A stretch of 64,000 nucleotides of DNA. Source: Hirschia sp. GTDB taxonomy: Bacteria; Pseudomonadota; Alphaproteobacteria; Caulobacterales; Hyphomonadaceae. Under the pieces are notes generated by a model that saw only the letters and a program-made list of their open reading frames with translations, was not told the origin of the DNA and made no database searches. The DNA lies in assembly GCA_002709235.1 (NCBI GenBank), contig PAQI01000024.1, positions 1 through 64,000 of the forward strand, given 5' to 3'. The position numbers were made by a program, and so were the translations under genes. Positions 1 through 8,474 of the stretch are shown piece after piece; the first letter of the stretch is position 1, and each line of letters begins with the position of its first letter.

Positions 1-1083
1 CTCGGGCGGGCGGCCTTCTTCGGCAAGAACCGTCTCGACGATCCTGGCCGTCTCCGCCTTGGAGAAACCCCGCTTGCGGAGGAAGTCGGTGCGGTCATCG
101 TCACTGCGCGCGACGATCCGCTCGCGCGCGGCACGGATGCCTTCGACGAAGGATTGCGGCGACGAGTCCGCGAAGCGGGTCAGCGCCGGCGCCGCCTCGT
201 GCGCGAAGCGATTGGCGGCGTATTTGGAATGCCGGATGCTGATTTCCTGAAAATCCTCGACGCCCCAGAGATTGCGGTTCTGGCAGACGGCGCGCAGATA
301 GAAGCTGGCGATGCCGAGCGTCTTCGCGCCGACTTCAGAATTCCAGCAATAGAAGCCCCGGAAATAGAGATCGGGCGATCCGTCGGGCAGCTTGCCCGCC
401 TCGATCGGGTTCATGTCGTCGACCAGGAAGAGGAAGACGTCTCGGTCAGAGGCGTAGAGCGTGGTCGTATCCTTGGTGATGTCGACCATCGGGTTGTAGA
501 CGCCGCTCGACCAGTCGAGCGTGCCGGGCACTTTCCAGCGCGTATCGCCAGTTCCATTCCCCGCGATCTTCTGCACGGCCGCCACGAGTTCGTGGTCGTA
601 GATGCGGCCATAATCCGGGCCGGTGACGGCGCGCAGTTCCGTGCGCCCGTCTTCGGTTTCCAGCGTCTTGATCTGCTCGGCGCGGTGCGAGGTGAGCCCG
701 TATTGCAGGTTGATGCCCGCAAGCGGCGCCGGGAGCTGGCGCAGATAGGCAGCCGGCGCGCTGACCAGGCTGGCGAGCTGGCCGAAGCTCCAATGGGTCG
801 GCGCGACCGGCGCCTCGGCGTCGGGCAGGATGAGCGCCAGGTTTTCCGGATCGTCGCGATGGGCTTCGACGCGGATCACCGCGCTCTCGACCGTCCGCGT
901 GCGGCTGCGCTCGGCGCGGCCTTTCACCGAGGTGTAAAGCTCCGACAGGGACAGATAGCGCTCATCATCCGGCCGGGAAAACCATTCCGAGGAGACGCGG
1001 CCGATCCGCTCTCCGCGCGAGATATCAACTTTGTAGCCGCCGCTCGCGTCGCGCCGACCGTCCAGGGTTTCAAGGTTCGTCAT
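1..1083 (-). CDS. DUF932 (phage/plasmid-like) protein, 3' end outside window
   Basis: A long reading frame runs leftward from an ATG at 1083 and leaves the window at base 1 still open, so at least 361 codons are present and the C-terminus is missing. The N-terminus (MTNLETLDGRRDASGGYKVD) and the stretch with WSFGQLASLVSAPAAYLRQL resemble the DUF932 family of plasmid, phage and ICE proteins; this is recognition by memory, not a search. The family has no firmly established biochemical role. It stands divergent from the defence genes to its right and fits a mobile-element backbone. The opposite-strand frame across 154-1314 is its shadow. Confidence 0.7.
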   Translation of the reverse strand, partial: MTNLETLDGRRDASGGYKVDISRGERIGRVSSEWFSRPDDERYLSLSELYTSVKGRAERSRTRTVESAVIRVEAHRDDPENLALILPDAEAPVAPTHWSFGQLASLVSAPAAYLRQLPAPLAGINLQYGLTSHRAEQIKTLETEDGRTELRAVTGPDYGRIYDHELVAAVQKIAGNGTGDTRWKVPGTLDWSSGVYNPMVDITKDTTTLYASDRDVFLFLVDDMNPIEAGKLPDGSPDLYFRGFYCWNSEVGAKTLGIASFYLRAVCQNRNLWGVEDFQEISIRHSKYAANRFAHEAAPALTRFADSSPQSFVEGIRAARERIVARSDDDRTDFLRKRGFSKAETARIVETVLAEEGRPPE

Positions 1084-1395
1084 GGGTCAATCTCCGTGGA
1101 CGGGCCGGCCGGGAGACTCTCTCTCGACCTCCAAACCCGTCACGGCGAAAGCCGCCGAACTCTCACTCTCTCTTGCACCGACGAAAGCAGAGAATCTCAG
1201 CGTTGCGACACCGCCCCAACAAGAAGGTCGTTGGCAATATGTTGGCGTCCAGACGGCGCATTTGCATCGATATTCGGCACATATTTCCCTAAACTATTGC
1301 AAAATATGGCATGAAATTCATAGAATCTATTGACTCAACGCGGCGTAGAAACTACCTGAATTTCAGTGAAGGATGCAGAAGGCGGTGATGGATTG
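1084..1395. other. intergenic stretch between the DUF932 gene and the GHKL module
   Basis: About 310 bases without a convincing gene. The right half is clearly AT-richer than the left and should hold the promoters for the leftward DUF932 gene and the rightward pair starting at 1396. A TTGACT hexamer at 1330-1335 could be a -35 element, but I see no convincing -10 partner. Confidence 0.4.
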
Positions 1396-1626
1396 ATGTC
1401 TGAAGACAGCGAGAAACGGGAGAAGTTTGTTCGGCTGGCCGAGGGGCGGACTCAGTCTGCGCTCGACGCCATTCGGAAACTTGGCAACCTCTCGAACCGC
1501 CGGGCTTACGAATACAATGATGCTGACGTGAAGAAGATCATCAAAGCGCTCCGAGATGCGACAGGCGAGATAGAGCGAAAGTTCGGATCGACTTCGGGCG
1601 ATGGCGCAGACAAGTTCAAGCTGTAG
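1396..1626 (+). CDS. small acidic/charged protein preceding a GHKL ATPase
   Basis: A 76-residue protein beginning MSEDSEKREKFVRLAEGRTQ. I chose the ATG at 1396 over a GTG at 1366 because the sequence before it is poor coding and an AGAAGG lies about a dozen bases upstream. It is charged, predicted helical, and has no signal peptide or membrane segment. It ends 12 bases before the GHKL ATPase gene, so the two are almost certainly co-transcribed. I do not recognise the family. A role as partner or regulator of the ATPase is inference from spacing alone. Confidence 0.6.
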   Translation: MSEDSEKREKFVRLAEGRTQSALDAIRKLGNLSNRRAYEYNDADVKKIIKALRDATGEIERKFGSTSGDGADKFKL

Positions 1627-1638
1627 GGGGCGCAATCC

Positions 1639-3504
1639 ATGAAGGCTGAACCACTTAACATTCGCGACAAGCGATTTCTCATAAACCGGCTGATCGAACA
1701 GGCGCCCGTGAGCACGCTGGTTCGCGAGTTCTTCAAGAATGCCGACGAAAGCGCTGTTCTGGCGGAAACGGGGAATCGTCGTATCGAAATCTACCCCACG
1801 ACGATTGATGGCGTACGCAAGCTGACCTTCTGGAACACGGGCGTGGGTATGGACGATAGAGAGTTGAAGCAAGCGACCGATCTATCATCTTCGATCAACA
1901 AAGAGATGGCGCTTGATGGCAATTTCGGGATTGGGGCGAAGGTCTCAGGTCTCACCATGTCGCGCGAAGGGATACGCTATCGGTCGTGCAAGAGTGGCAT
2001 CGTCAACGAAGTCACCATCGGCTTCGATGCTGACGAAGGCACCTATGTCCGCTTCCCTGTCGAATTGCCTGACGGCAGCTCGGACACTGTCTATGACGTT
2101 ACCGACGTGGCCCGTGAAGCGGGACAGGACACCGCGTTCGACTGGACGGAAGTCGTCCTGCTCGGTCAAAGCGAAGATCACGACACCGTAGCCGAGCCGC
2201 TGGGCAAAGGGAAAAGTCTGGACCGAAGCTTCATTCCGTCGGCGATCTTCCGGCGTTTTGCGCGTTTTGGAGAGGGAGTCGAAGTTCGCGTCGATGTCGC
2301 CATGACCAAAGGCGGCGGCAAAGGCGAGACAGGTCGTACGCGTCGATTGAAAACGCTGGAAGATGTGGTCGACGAGTTGCCCAACCATGAAAGGGTCGAA
2401 GCGCCCGGCGGGGAGGTCATTGTACACTATATCCACGACCCCAAGCATGAGCGGCACAGCCATTCGCTAAGTGCGCTCGCCAATCCGGCGACGAGTTCCA
2501 CGACATTTTGCGCGCTGGTGCATAAAGGTGAGCGCTATGACATCAAGTCGAAGAAGGCTTGGTCGGCGGCAGCCCCGAACTTCGGTATTCCCTTCGGCTC
2601 GAAGGTCCTCACGATCGAAATCGAGCTTGCTGACAATGTCGCCATGCCAAATCAGTATCGTGATGGACTGACCTGGCCCGATGACCGGTCGCCGATGGTC
2701 GCTGAGGACTTCGATGCCTATGTGCGCGAGCTCATGCCCGAATGGGTCAGGGAGGTCATTCGTTCCGAGTCACCATCCTCCGACGACAATCTGGATGATC
2801 TCCAAACCGACCTTCAGAAACTCCTCGACGAGTTCCGTGTCCCCACGGCGACCCTTAGTCCCTCTCGTCGTCCGATGGCATCCCCGACTGAGGATACTGC
2901 TGAGGGCACCGATACGTCCGATCCCGTCGACCTCGATACGGATTTCCCGGAAACGGGCGACGAGCTAGATGAGAACGGGGACAAGCGCGACCCGAGCAAG
3001 AGCCAACGCGCCAAGCATAAGAAGGTGCGTAAGGCGCCGGATGGGGCAAAACTTTCCCGTTCCGCCCAGTCGTTGGAGCGCGTGCCGGAGATCAAGATCC
3101 TCACCGATCCCGAAGAAATCGCGGAGAAGAATCTGAAAGGCCGCGCGGGACGTTTTTACAAGGATGCCCAAACGCTGTTCGTGAACGGTTTGTACTCTGT
3201 CGTGGAACGTATGGCAGTCGAACTCGATGCCGAGCTACGGACGTCCGGCGAGCCGGAAGTAGTGCGCACTGCGATACTAAGGGCCTCTCGCAAGTTCATG
3301 GCCTTCCGAGTTGGGAAGGCCACCTGCTACGCCATCAGCAAACGACTCTCTGACGACTGGTCGAGCGACGATCTCGACCGTGCCACCTCGCCCGAATCTC
3401 TTTCGCTGGCTGCAGATGACTACAAGCAGAGCATATCTCAGGCCAAGCGCTATGCGAAGGAACTGATCAAGACGGCGGACGTCCCGGAAGAACATGTGGC
3501 CTGA
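1639..3504 (+). CDS. GHKL (Hsp90/MORC-like) ATPase, putative defence protein
   Basis: A 621-residue protein with the three landmark motifs of the GHKL fold near its N-terminus: N box with E30, N34 and D36 (REFFKNADES), a G1 box NTGVGM at 66-71 in which the usual Asp is Asn, and a G2 box GNFGIG at 94-99. The spacing resembles MORC/Hsp90/MutL-type ATPases rather than histidine kinases, since there is no H box. A low-complexity acidic and then basic linker (about residues 400-480) separates the ATPase part from a helical C-terminal part without recognised motifs. It lies in a string of defence-type genes, so nucleic-acid surveillance or an abortive response is plausible but unproven. It may form a two-gene unit with the 76-aa gene upstream. 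Confidence 0.7.
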   Translation: MKAEPLNIRDKRFLINRLIEQAPVSTLVREFFKNADESAVLAETGNRRIEIYPTTIDGVRKLTFWNTGVGMDDRELKQATDLSSSINKEMALDGNFGIGAKVSGLTMSREGIRYRSCKSGIVNEVTIGFDADEGTYVRFPVELPDGSSDTVYDVTDVAREAGQDTAFDWTEVVLLGQSEDHDTVAEPLGKGKSLDRSFIPSAIFRRFARFGEGVEVRVDVAMTKGGGKGETGRTRRLKTLEDVVDELPNHERVEAPGGEVIVHYIHDPKHERHSHSLSALANPATSSTTFCALVHKGERYDIKSKKAWSAAAPNFGIPFGSKVLTIEIELADNVAMPNQYRDGLTWPDDRSPMVAEDFDAYVRELMPEWVREVIRSESPSSDDNLDDLQTDLQKLLDEFRVPTATLSPSRRPMASPTEDTAEGTDTSDPVDLDTDFPETGDELDENGDKRDPSKSQRAKHKKVRKAPDGAKLSRSAQSLERVPEIKILTDPEEIAEKNLKGRAGRFYKDAQTLFVNGLYSVVERMAVELDAELRTSGEPEVVRTAILRASRKFMAFRVGKATCYAISKRLSDDWSSDDLDRATSPESLSLAADDYKQSISQAKRYAKELIKTADVPEEHVA

Positions 3505-3715
3505 ATGCGATCTTGCCTGGAAACCCAATTGTCATGATCTGATGTGCGTCCATTCTGGAACGTGCATATGTTAGTGGCATGTCGAAACCGTCGGATGCAG
3601 ATGGGGCGGATTCCACCCGTCAGAGAGACACTCCCATCCTTGCTGTCGGGATCAGAGCCCAAAGGTCGACTTCAATGTGTTGTCTTTCCTTTCACCGCTC
3701 TGCGCGATACAAAAC

Positions 3716-3742
3716 CTCACACTATAAATGCTGAAGTGTGAG
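3716..3742. promoter_or_regulatory. inverted repeat, likely operator of the AbiEi-like gene
   Basis: Perfect 8-base arms CTCACACT (3716-3723) and AGTGTGAG (3735-3742) separated by 11 bases, ending 11 bases before the ATG at 3754. AbiEi-type antitoxins are known to repress their own promoters by binding inverted repeats, so this is a good candidate operator. The position also overlaps an AT-rich promoter-like stretch. Confidence 0.6.
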
Positions 3743-3753
3743 AATATATATCG

Positions 3754-4371
3754 ATGCCCCAGACCCGCTCCCAACGCGAGATAGTCCGCGATCTCCTAGC
3801 GGCGCGTGGGATTCTACGCCTTGCGGAACTTAGGGACGCCGGTGTCACCGCCGCAACCGTCAGCCGCATGGAGAAGGATGGCGAGGTTATCCGCCTGGCG
3901 CGCGGGCTCTACCAGCTCCCTGACGCAGAGCTCGACGCAAACCACAGCCTTGCCGAAGCGGCCAAGCGTTTACCCAAGGGCGTGATCTGCCTCGTCTCGG
4001 CGCTCGCCTTTCATGGCCTCGCGGATCAGCTTCCCAAGAAGATATGGATGGCGATTGGCCGGAATGACTGGACGCCGAAGCCAAGCGACATGCAGATTCG
4101 TGTGCTGCGCTTCTCGGACGATCTGCTCATCGAAAGCGTCGAAACCCATGTGATCGAAGGCGTATCGGTAAAGGTGTTCGGCGTGGCGAAGACCGTCGCG
4201 GACTGCTTCCGCCATCGCGGCAAGATCAGTCTCGCCGTCGCGCTCGAGGGTCTCCAAGAGGCTCTGCGCCAACGCAAATCCACGCCGGCCGAGATCGCTA
4301 GGGCAGCGGACACAGGCGGGGTCGGCACGGTGATCCGCCCTTATCTGGAGGCACTGACCACCAATGGCTAA
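3754..4371 (+). CDS. AbiEi-family antitoxin/transcriptional regulator
   Basis: 205 residues. The N-terminal 60 residues form a winged-helix segment (SQREIVRDLLAARGILRLAE followed by a GVTAATVSRMEKDGEV recognition-helix region and the ARGLYQLP wing) typical of AbiEi antitoxins. The C-terminal part (VFGVAKTVADCFRHRGKISL) matches the AbiEi antitoxin C-terminal domain. It overlaps the next gene by 8 bases. Its partner is not the usual AbiEii nucleotidyltransferase but an unrelated 461-aa protein. An inverted repeat just upstream suggests autorepression. Confidence 0.8.
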   Translation: MPQTRSQREIVRDLLAARGILRLAELRDAGVTAATVSRMEKDGEVIRLARGLYQLPDAELDANHSLAEAAKRLPKGVICLVSALAFHGLADQLPKKIWMAIGRNDWTPKPSDMQIRVLRFSDDLLIESVETHVIEGVSVKVFGVAKTVADCFRHRGKISLAVALEGLQEALRQRKSTPAEIARAADTGGVGTVIRPYLEALTTNG

Positions 4372-5749
4372 GGCTGGCGGATATGTCTTGCGTCTGACCC
4401 ATGAGCGGCGCGATGTCTTTCATCATGCCGTGGATGAGTATGGCCGTTTCGCGGAAGCGGTGCCGTTGTTCGGCCACAGCCGCAATGCGCCTCTAGTCTG
4501 TTTCATTGTCGATCCGTCTGGCCGTGTCACGCATATCGGGCGGGGACGACGGGGGGTGAACGCGGGAACGCAGCAAAGCCGACTCAACATTGAGGAAATC
4601 CATTCGGTCGATGATGTTGTCTCCATTCAAAGCATTATCGGCGGCGTGCCAAATCGCAATCGGAAGGCCGTCGAACAGAGATTCCTTAGTGGCGGCTTGC
4701 TTTCGCCAAAGGCGTTCCAGGAAGCGATCGATGTTTTTGTCCGGCTCGCGCCAGGGGCTCGTAGCTTGGTCGATCGTTTCACAACATCGACCCGCCAGCG
4801 TCTTGAGCGGCTGAGCGAGCGGGCGCGAGATAGCCTTGCCTATCAGAAGGAAGCTTTGGCCGTTGCCCTGAGCCTCGCCGGGATCGACCGTGCGCCACTG
4901 GCTCAGTGGTCGTTGGAGGATGAGGCCCCCGGGTCATTCTTGGACGGGTTGCCGGAGGTTCGCATGCGCGAGGATCCGATGGTTATCCAAGATATGCGAC
5001 AGGTGCCGGGCTACGATTACCTCCGAGAGATTCCCAATGCTGCCGCTGCCGTTTTCGCTGACGGTGACGACCGCCTTACCGTGATAATGGCCAATCGGCA
5101 GCCGCTCGAGGAGCAGACCGGGACTGATCTGATCTACTACAATGAACGGTTCAGGGCGTTCGTCATGGTTCAATACAAGGCCATGGAGGCGGATGACGAT
5201 TTAGGTGCGATCTTTCGGTTCCCTGAGGCAAAACTCACCGATGAACTTCATCGAATGGACAGGTTTCTCAAGGAGTTGTCCAAGGTAAAAGCCGCCTCGG
5301 CACTGGATGATTTTCGCTTTAGCGACAACCCGTTCTTTTTGAAGTTTTGCCCACGAATTCAGTTCGAACCCGATAGCACAGGCCTGACGAAAGGAATGTA
5401 TATCCCCCATGCCTATTGGAAGCTTCTTGAAAAAGACGACCGATTTAAGGGCCCGCGGGGCGGTCGCCGTCTAGCGTACTCGAATGTGGGTCGATACTTC
5501 GACAACACCTCATTCACAATGATGGTCAAGGGCGCATGGGTGGGGACAAACATTCCGCAATCCGAACTTTTGGAAAGGTGGATGCGTGATGTCGTGGCCG
5601 CTGGCCGCTCCATCACCTTTGCGGTCAAGCCCGACGATCCGGACCCCGATGGGGACGGTGCGTTAGTCGTGAATCCAAACTTGGATCTAGATGGCTTGGC
5701 TGTCGAACACGATAAAGAGCCCGAGCGGGTCCAAATTTCACGCGGGTGA
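4364..5749 (+). CDS. 461-aa protein with Mrr-like D...QxK signature, partner of AbiEi-like regulator
   Basis: 461 residues, start ATG at 4364 inside the end of the AbiEi-like gene, so translation is probably coupled. I do not recognise the full-length family. In the middle, E249/E250, D255 and then VMVQYKAM (Q270, K272) give the spacing E-D-(Q)xK with two predicted beta strands, as in Mrr-type members of the PD-(D/E)XK superfamily in which Gln replaces Glu. This suggests a nuclease effector, but it is a motif reading only. The N-terminal part (FIVDPSGRVTHIGRGRRG) could be a small substrate-binding domain. A normal AbiE system has an AbiEii nucleotidyltransferase here; this gene has no GS..DxD motif. 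Confidence 0.6.
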   Translation: MAKAGGYVLRLTHERRDVFHHAVDEYGRFAEAVPLFGHSRNAPLVCFIVDPSGRVTHIGRGRRGVNAGTQQSRLNIEEIHSVDDVVSIQSIIGGVPNRNRKAVEQRFLSGGLLSPKAFQEAIDVFVRLAPGARSLVDRFTTSTRQRLERLSERARDSLAYQKEALAVALSLAGIDRAPLAQWSLEDEAPGSFLDGLPEVRMREDPMVIQDMRQVPGYDYLREIPNAAAAVFADGDDRLTVIMANRQPLEEQTGTDLIYYNERFRAFVMVQYKAMEADDDLGAIFRFPEAKLTDELHRMDRFLKELSKVKAASALDDFRFSDNPFFLKFCPRIQFEPDSTGLTKGMYIPHAYWKLLEKDDRFKGPRGGRRLAYSNVGRYFDNTSFTMMVKGAWVGTNIPQSELLERWMRDVVAAGRSITFAVKPDDPDPDGDGALVVNPNLDLDGLAVEHDKEPERVQISRG

Positions 5750-5884
5750 GCCAACGGCCACGTCGCAGTCTTCCGCCTCGCTCCGGAAGCGGCCTCCGAA
5801 AAGACATCCTTGGGCTGGAAGTATGAGGTGCCGCCTACCGCAGATGAATACCGTACGCAGACACAAAAAGAGAGGCCGGACGCT

Positions 5885-6487
5885 TTAGTATTTTTCGAAG
5901 CTTGGATTGTAGAATCGATCAGCAAACTCACCCAAGATGGATCGAGATTCTCGCAAAGCGCGCAGTGCGCTCGCACTCGCGATTTCTGGAAGCGGCTTTC
6001 GGTCCTGCGCAATCGTTCCGATGACGCGCAGCAAAGTGGCGAATGACTCGCGGATCAGATCCAAGGTGTTTGGCTCACACCACAGATCGCCAAACTCGCG
6101 GCGGCGAACCTCGCCCTGCCAACGTGGATTTCGCGAGAACACGAGTGTTGTCTCCATTTTGAAAGAGACGCCATGTGCGATGTTGTGGCGGACAATGAAG
6201 CCGGATCGAGCAGCCTTGCACCAAGTCTCCAACATGCTCTGCACGTCATCACCTGCTGCGTTGCCGATATGTTGTTCAAGCATTGCGATCAACTCGCTGA
6301 TCGGTTTTCCGTCTGTTTTCGGTCGGATGCCTTTGGGATCAACACCATCAAGGACCCAGATGGCGCGTTCAAGGTGGTATTCGATGTTCGCGGCAAAGAC
6401 GATAATCGATGCCAGCTTCGGGGCGACGACCTGATCCAGGCCCAACGCAGCTTCGAGTTGTTCGGCTCGGCCAAATGCTTGCTTCAT
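5885..6487 (-). CDS. HEPN-motif protein paired with a PD-(D/E)XK nuclease
   Basis: 200 residues from the ATG at 6487, which overlaps the stop of the upstream nuclease gene (ATGA), so an upstream in-frame extension to 6733 is not used. It is mostly helical and carries R100-HNIA-H105, the R-x4-H motif of HEPN ribonucleases, set in FIVRHNIAHG at the start of a predicted helix. An earlier helix (FAANIEYHLERAIW) fits a HEPN-like four-helix bundle. HEPN proteins are frequent RNA-cleaving effectors in defence and toxin systems. Activity here is inferred, because some HEPN-like proteins only bind. I do not know the exact subfamily. Confidence 0.6.
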   Translation of the reverse strand: MKQAFGRAEQLEAALGLDQVVAPKLASIIVFAANIEYHLERAIWVLDGVDPKGIRPKTDGKPISELIAMLEQHIGNAAGDDVQSMLETWCKAARSGFIVRHNIAHGVSFKMETTLVFSRNPRWQGEVRRREFGDLWCEPNTLDLIRESFATLLRVIGTIAQDRKPLPEIASASALRALRESRSILGEFADRFYNPSFEKY

Positions 6488-7533
6488 GAGGCGCTCCCCT
6501 GCTGCTCGGCTGGAGTGTCTTGGTCCGCGCGAGGTGACGGCCCTGTCGTGTTGACCTCTTCTCTCGGTAAGAAGCTTGGCCAGGTGTGCGGTTGCTGATG
6601 GAGTATGAGGTGTACGACCTTTTGCTCCAGGGCGCGTTCGAGTGCGCGTCCGAAATTGGTCATGTTGCTCACGACTGCGTCGCGTCTGATCGCGTGACGC
6701 CAATTGATCGTCGCACCTTGTGGGAGGTGCCAATGCAGGAGATGTGTCAGGGCCATGTGGCCGAACATCATGCCGTCATCATCGCCGGCAACGAAGCGAA
6801 GTTCGATATGCGTGTCGCTGTGTGATTGCTCCTCTGATAGATCCCATGTCGTGAAGAGCGTCGTCACATCTGGGTCTAGGTGCTCAGCTGGCCTGCCCCC
6901 GGAGATCATGAAACCAACCTCGTCGATCCTCATTTGCCATTGTTCGGTCACCGTGCCGTCGGTTTCTCGCCGGCTTACGAGTTCTTCCTTCCTGCAGCGG
7001 AAGCGCAGCCCCGCACCGGATGCGATCTTGTAAGAAACGTCTCCTGCCAAGATACCAAGCAGATTCTCCTTCATGGCGTCGCCGAACGTGATGTTGAAGT
7101 TCTTCTTAGCTTTGGTGAGATGTTTGACTTCGAACAGCACCCAGATGCCATGAAGCTTCCAGGCGATAAGCAAGGGCATGTTGACGAGCTGGGCGTAGGC
7201 GTGGAGACGGTCGAGATAGCGCGGCGTGAAGGAGAGCTTCGGTTTCGTCTTTGATTTCACCTCTATGAGGACGGGGCCGCCATGCTCGAACTCCGCCAAT
7301 AGGTCTGGAACTTGATATAAAAAGCGAGAGGCCACGGGCGCTTGATGCTGGTCAAGTTTGTGAACGAGGCGGGCTCGTCCGAGCCAGCTGCAGATGGCTG
7401 TGAACTCGTCCTCTGCTGGTAGGCCTTGGTCGAGCTGCCTGACCTTGTTCGCGATTGTCTTCGGATCCTCATCCCAACCGAGCTCGGAAAGGACCTCCTG
7501 AATCAACCGATCGCTATCGTCTGTCCCTGACAT
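6484..7533 (-). CDS. PD-(D/E)XK nuclease-like protein
   Basis: 349 residues. The N-terminal third contains VPDLL (D77) and VLIEVKSK (E91, K93), the D-x13-E-x-K core of the PD-(D/E)XK nuclease superfamily, preceded by a helix with acidic residues (E41, E43). The remaining about 250 residues have no motif I recognise and are followed by a proline/acid-rich tail. It is the first gene of a leftward two-gene unit with the HEPN-motif protein, overlapping it by 4 bases, and stands divergent from the AbiE operon. A short inverted repeat lies just upstream (7561-7577). A nuclease plus HEPN pair fits a defence or toxin system. Confidence 0.65.
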   Translation of the reverse strand: MSGTDDSDRLIQEVLSELGWDEDPKTIANKVRQLDQGLPAEDEFTAICSWLGRARLVHKLDQHQAPVASRFLYQVPDLLAEFEHGGPVLIEVKSKTKPKLSFTPRYLDRLHAYAQLVNMPLLIAWKLHGIWVLFEVKHLTKAKKNFNITFGDAMKENLLGILAGDVSYKIASGAGLRFRCRKEELVSRRETDGTVTEQWQMRIDEVGFMISGGRPAEHLDPDVTTLFTTWDLSEEQSHSDTHIELRFVAGDDDGMMFGHMALTHLLHWHLPQGATINWRHAIRRDAVVSNMTNFGRALERALEQKVVHLILHQQPHTWPSFLPREEVNTTGPSPRADQDTPAEQQGSAS

Positions 7534-7560
7534 CGGCGCGCCTTGGATTGTATGCTAAAG

Positions 7561-7577
7561 TCCGCGCTAAACGCGGA
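7561..7577. promoter_or_regulatory. GC-rich inverted repeat between divergent defence operons
   Basis: Arms TCCGCG (7561-7566) and CGCGGA (7572-7577) with a CTAAA loop lie 28 bases upstream of the leftward nuclease gene and 73 bases upstream of the rightward AbiEi gene. It could be an operator for either operon. Confidence 0.35.
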
Positions 7578-7649
7578 GTTATCTATATCAAGCTTGCTTG
7601 CATTCCAATATCATATTAAAAACTCGGCTGGTAGAGCGGATTTTGAGAT

Positions 7650-8474
7650 ATGATACCTGAGCGCACCACCTCCTTGGCGGCCTATGTTGAAGAACTGGCG
7701 TCAAGTGGACGCATCAGCTTCACCCGCGAGGATGCAATGGAAGCCCTGGGTGTAAGCCATGGGGCGTTCCTCGATGCGGCCGCACGCCTCAAGAAGCGTG
7801 GTCATGTCGTCGTGCCGCGTCGAGGTTTCTACGTGATCACGCCCACGCGCTATCTGAAGTGGGGTGCGCCACCGCCGAGCTGGTACATCGATGCCATGAT
7901 GAAGGATGCAGAGAGGCCTTACTACGTGGCGCTTCTGAAGGCTGCAGAAGTCCATGGGGCGTCACACCAGGCAGTGATGGAGTTCCAAGTCGTAACCGAT
8001 CGACAGTGGAAACCCATTCGGGCCGGGCGTTCCAAGCTCGCCTTTTATTTCCGCAAAGACATGGAAAGCATTGAGCAGGGTATCGAGCAAAGAAAGACCG
8101 ATACAGGTTCGATGCGCGTGTCATCACCGGCTTTGACCGCCTTGGACCTTGTGCGCTATCCACAAGCCAGCGGAGGCATCAGTCATGCGGCAGGTGTTCT
8201 TAACGAACTCGCCGCCCAAATTGACCCAGAACGCCTCGACGCGTTGGCGCCGAAGTTTGAGCGGTCTGTCGTTCAGCGCCTCGGATACATTCTCGAACAC
8301 CTTGGACAAGAGGAGATAGCATCCAGTTTGGAGAGGCATCTCCGTAACGGCAATGTGCCGTGGGTCGAACTCGAACCTGGAGAAGCAAGCGTAATCGCGT
8401 CCAGCGACGAACGAGAACGCAGCTCACGCTGGCACGTCATTGTCCGCCGGCCAATTGAGGTCGATGAACAATGA
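7650..8474 (+). CDS. abiEi: AbiEi antitoxin (type IV toxin-antitoxin)
   Basis: 274 residues with an N-terminal winged helix (ISFTREDAMEALGVSHGAF, then a wing GFYVITP) and the long C-terminal domain of AbiEi antitoxins that act with AbiEii. It overlaps the AbiEii gene by 4 bases (ATGA at 8471), the normal arrangement for this family. Role by family: it neutralises the AbiEii nucleotidyltransferase without direct binding and represses the operon. It is a different, longer subtype from the AbiEi-like protein at 3754-4371. Confidence 0.85.
   Translation: MIPERTTSLAAYVEELASSGRISFTREDAMEALGVSHGAFLDAAARLKKRGHVVVPRRGFYVITPTRYLKWGAPPPSWYIDAMMKDAERPYYVALLKAAEVHGASHQAVMEFQVVTDRQWKPIRAGRSKLAFYFRKDMESIEQGIEQRKTDTGSMRVSSPALTALDLVRYPQASGGISHAAGVLNELAAQIDPERLDALAPKFERSVVQRLGYILEHLGQEEIASSLERHLRNGNVPWVELEPGEASVIASSDERERSSRWHVIVRRPIEVDEQ

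Noticed and set aside
154-1314. 386-aa open frame on the plus strand
   Set aside because: It is the antisense shadow of the DUF932 gene; the protein is Arg/Asp-rich nonsense without motifs and the minus strand has a clearly better protein.
6488-6733. N-terminal extension of the HEPN-motif protein
   Set aside because: It lies inside the upstream nuclease gene in another frame; the ATGA overlap at 6484-6487 gives a natural start.
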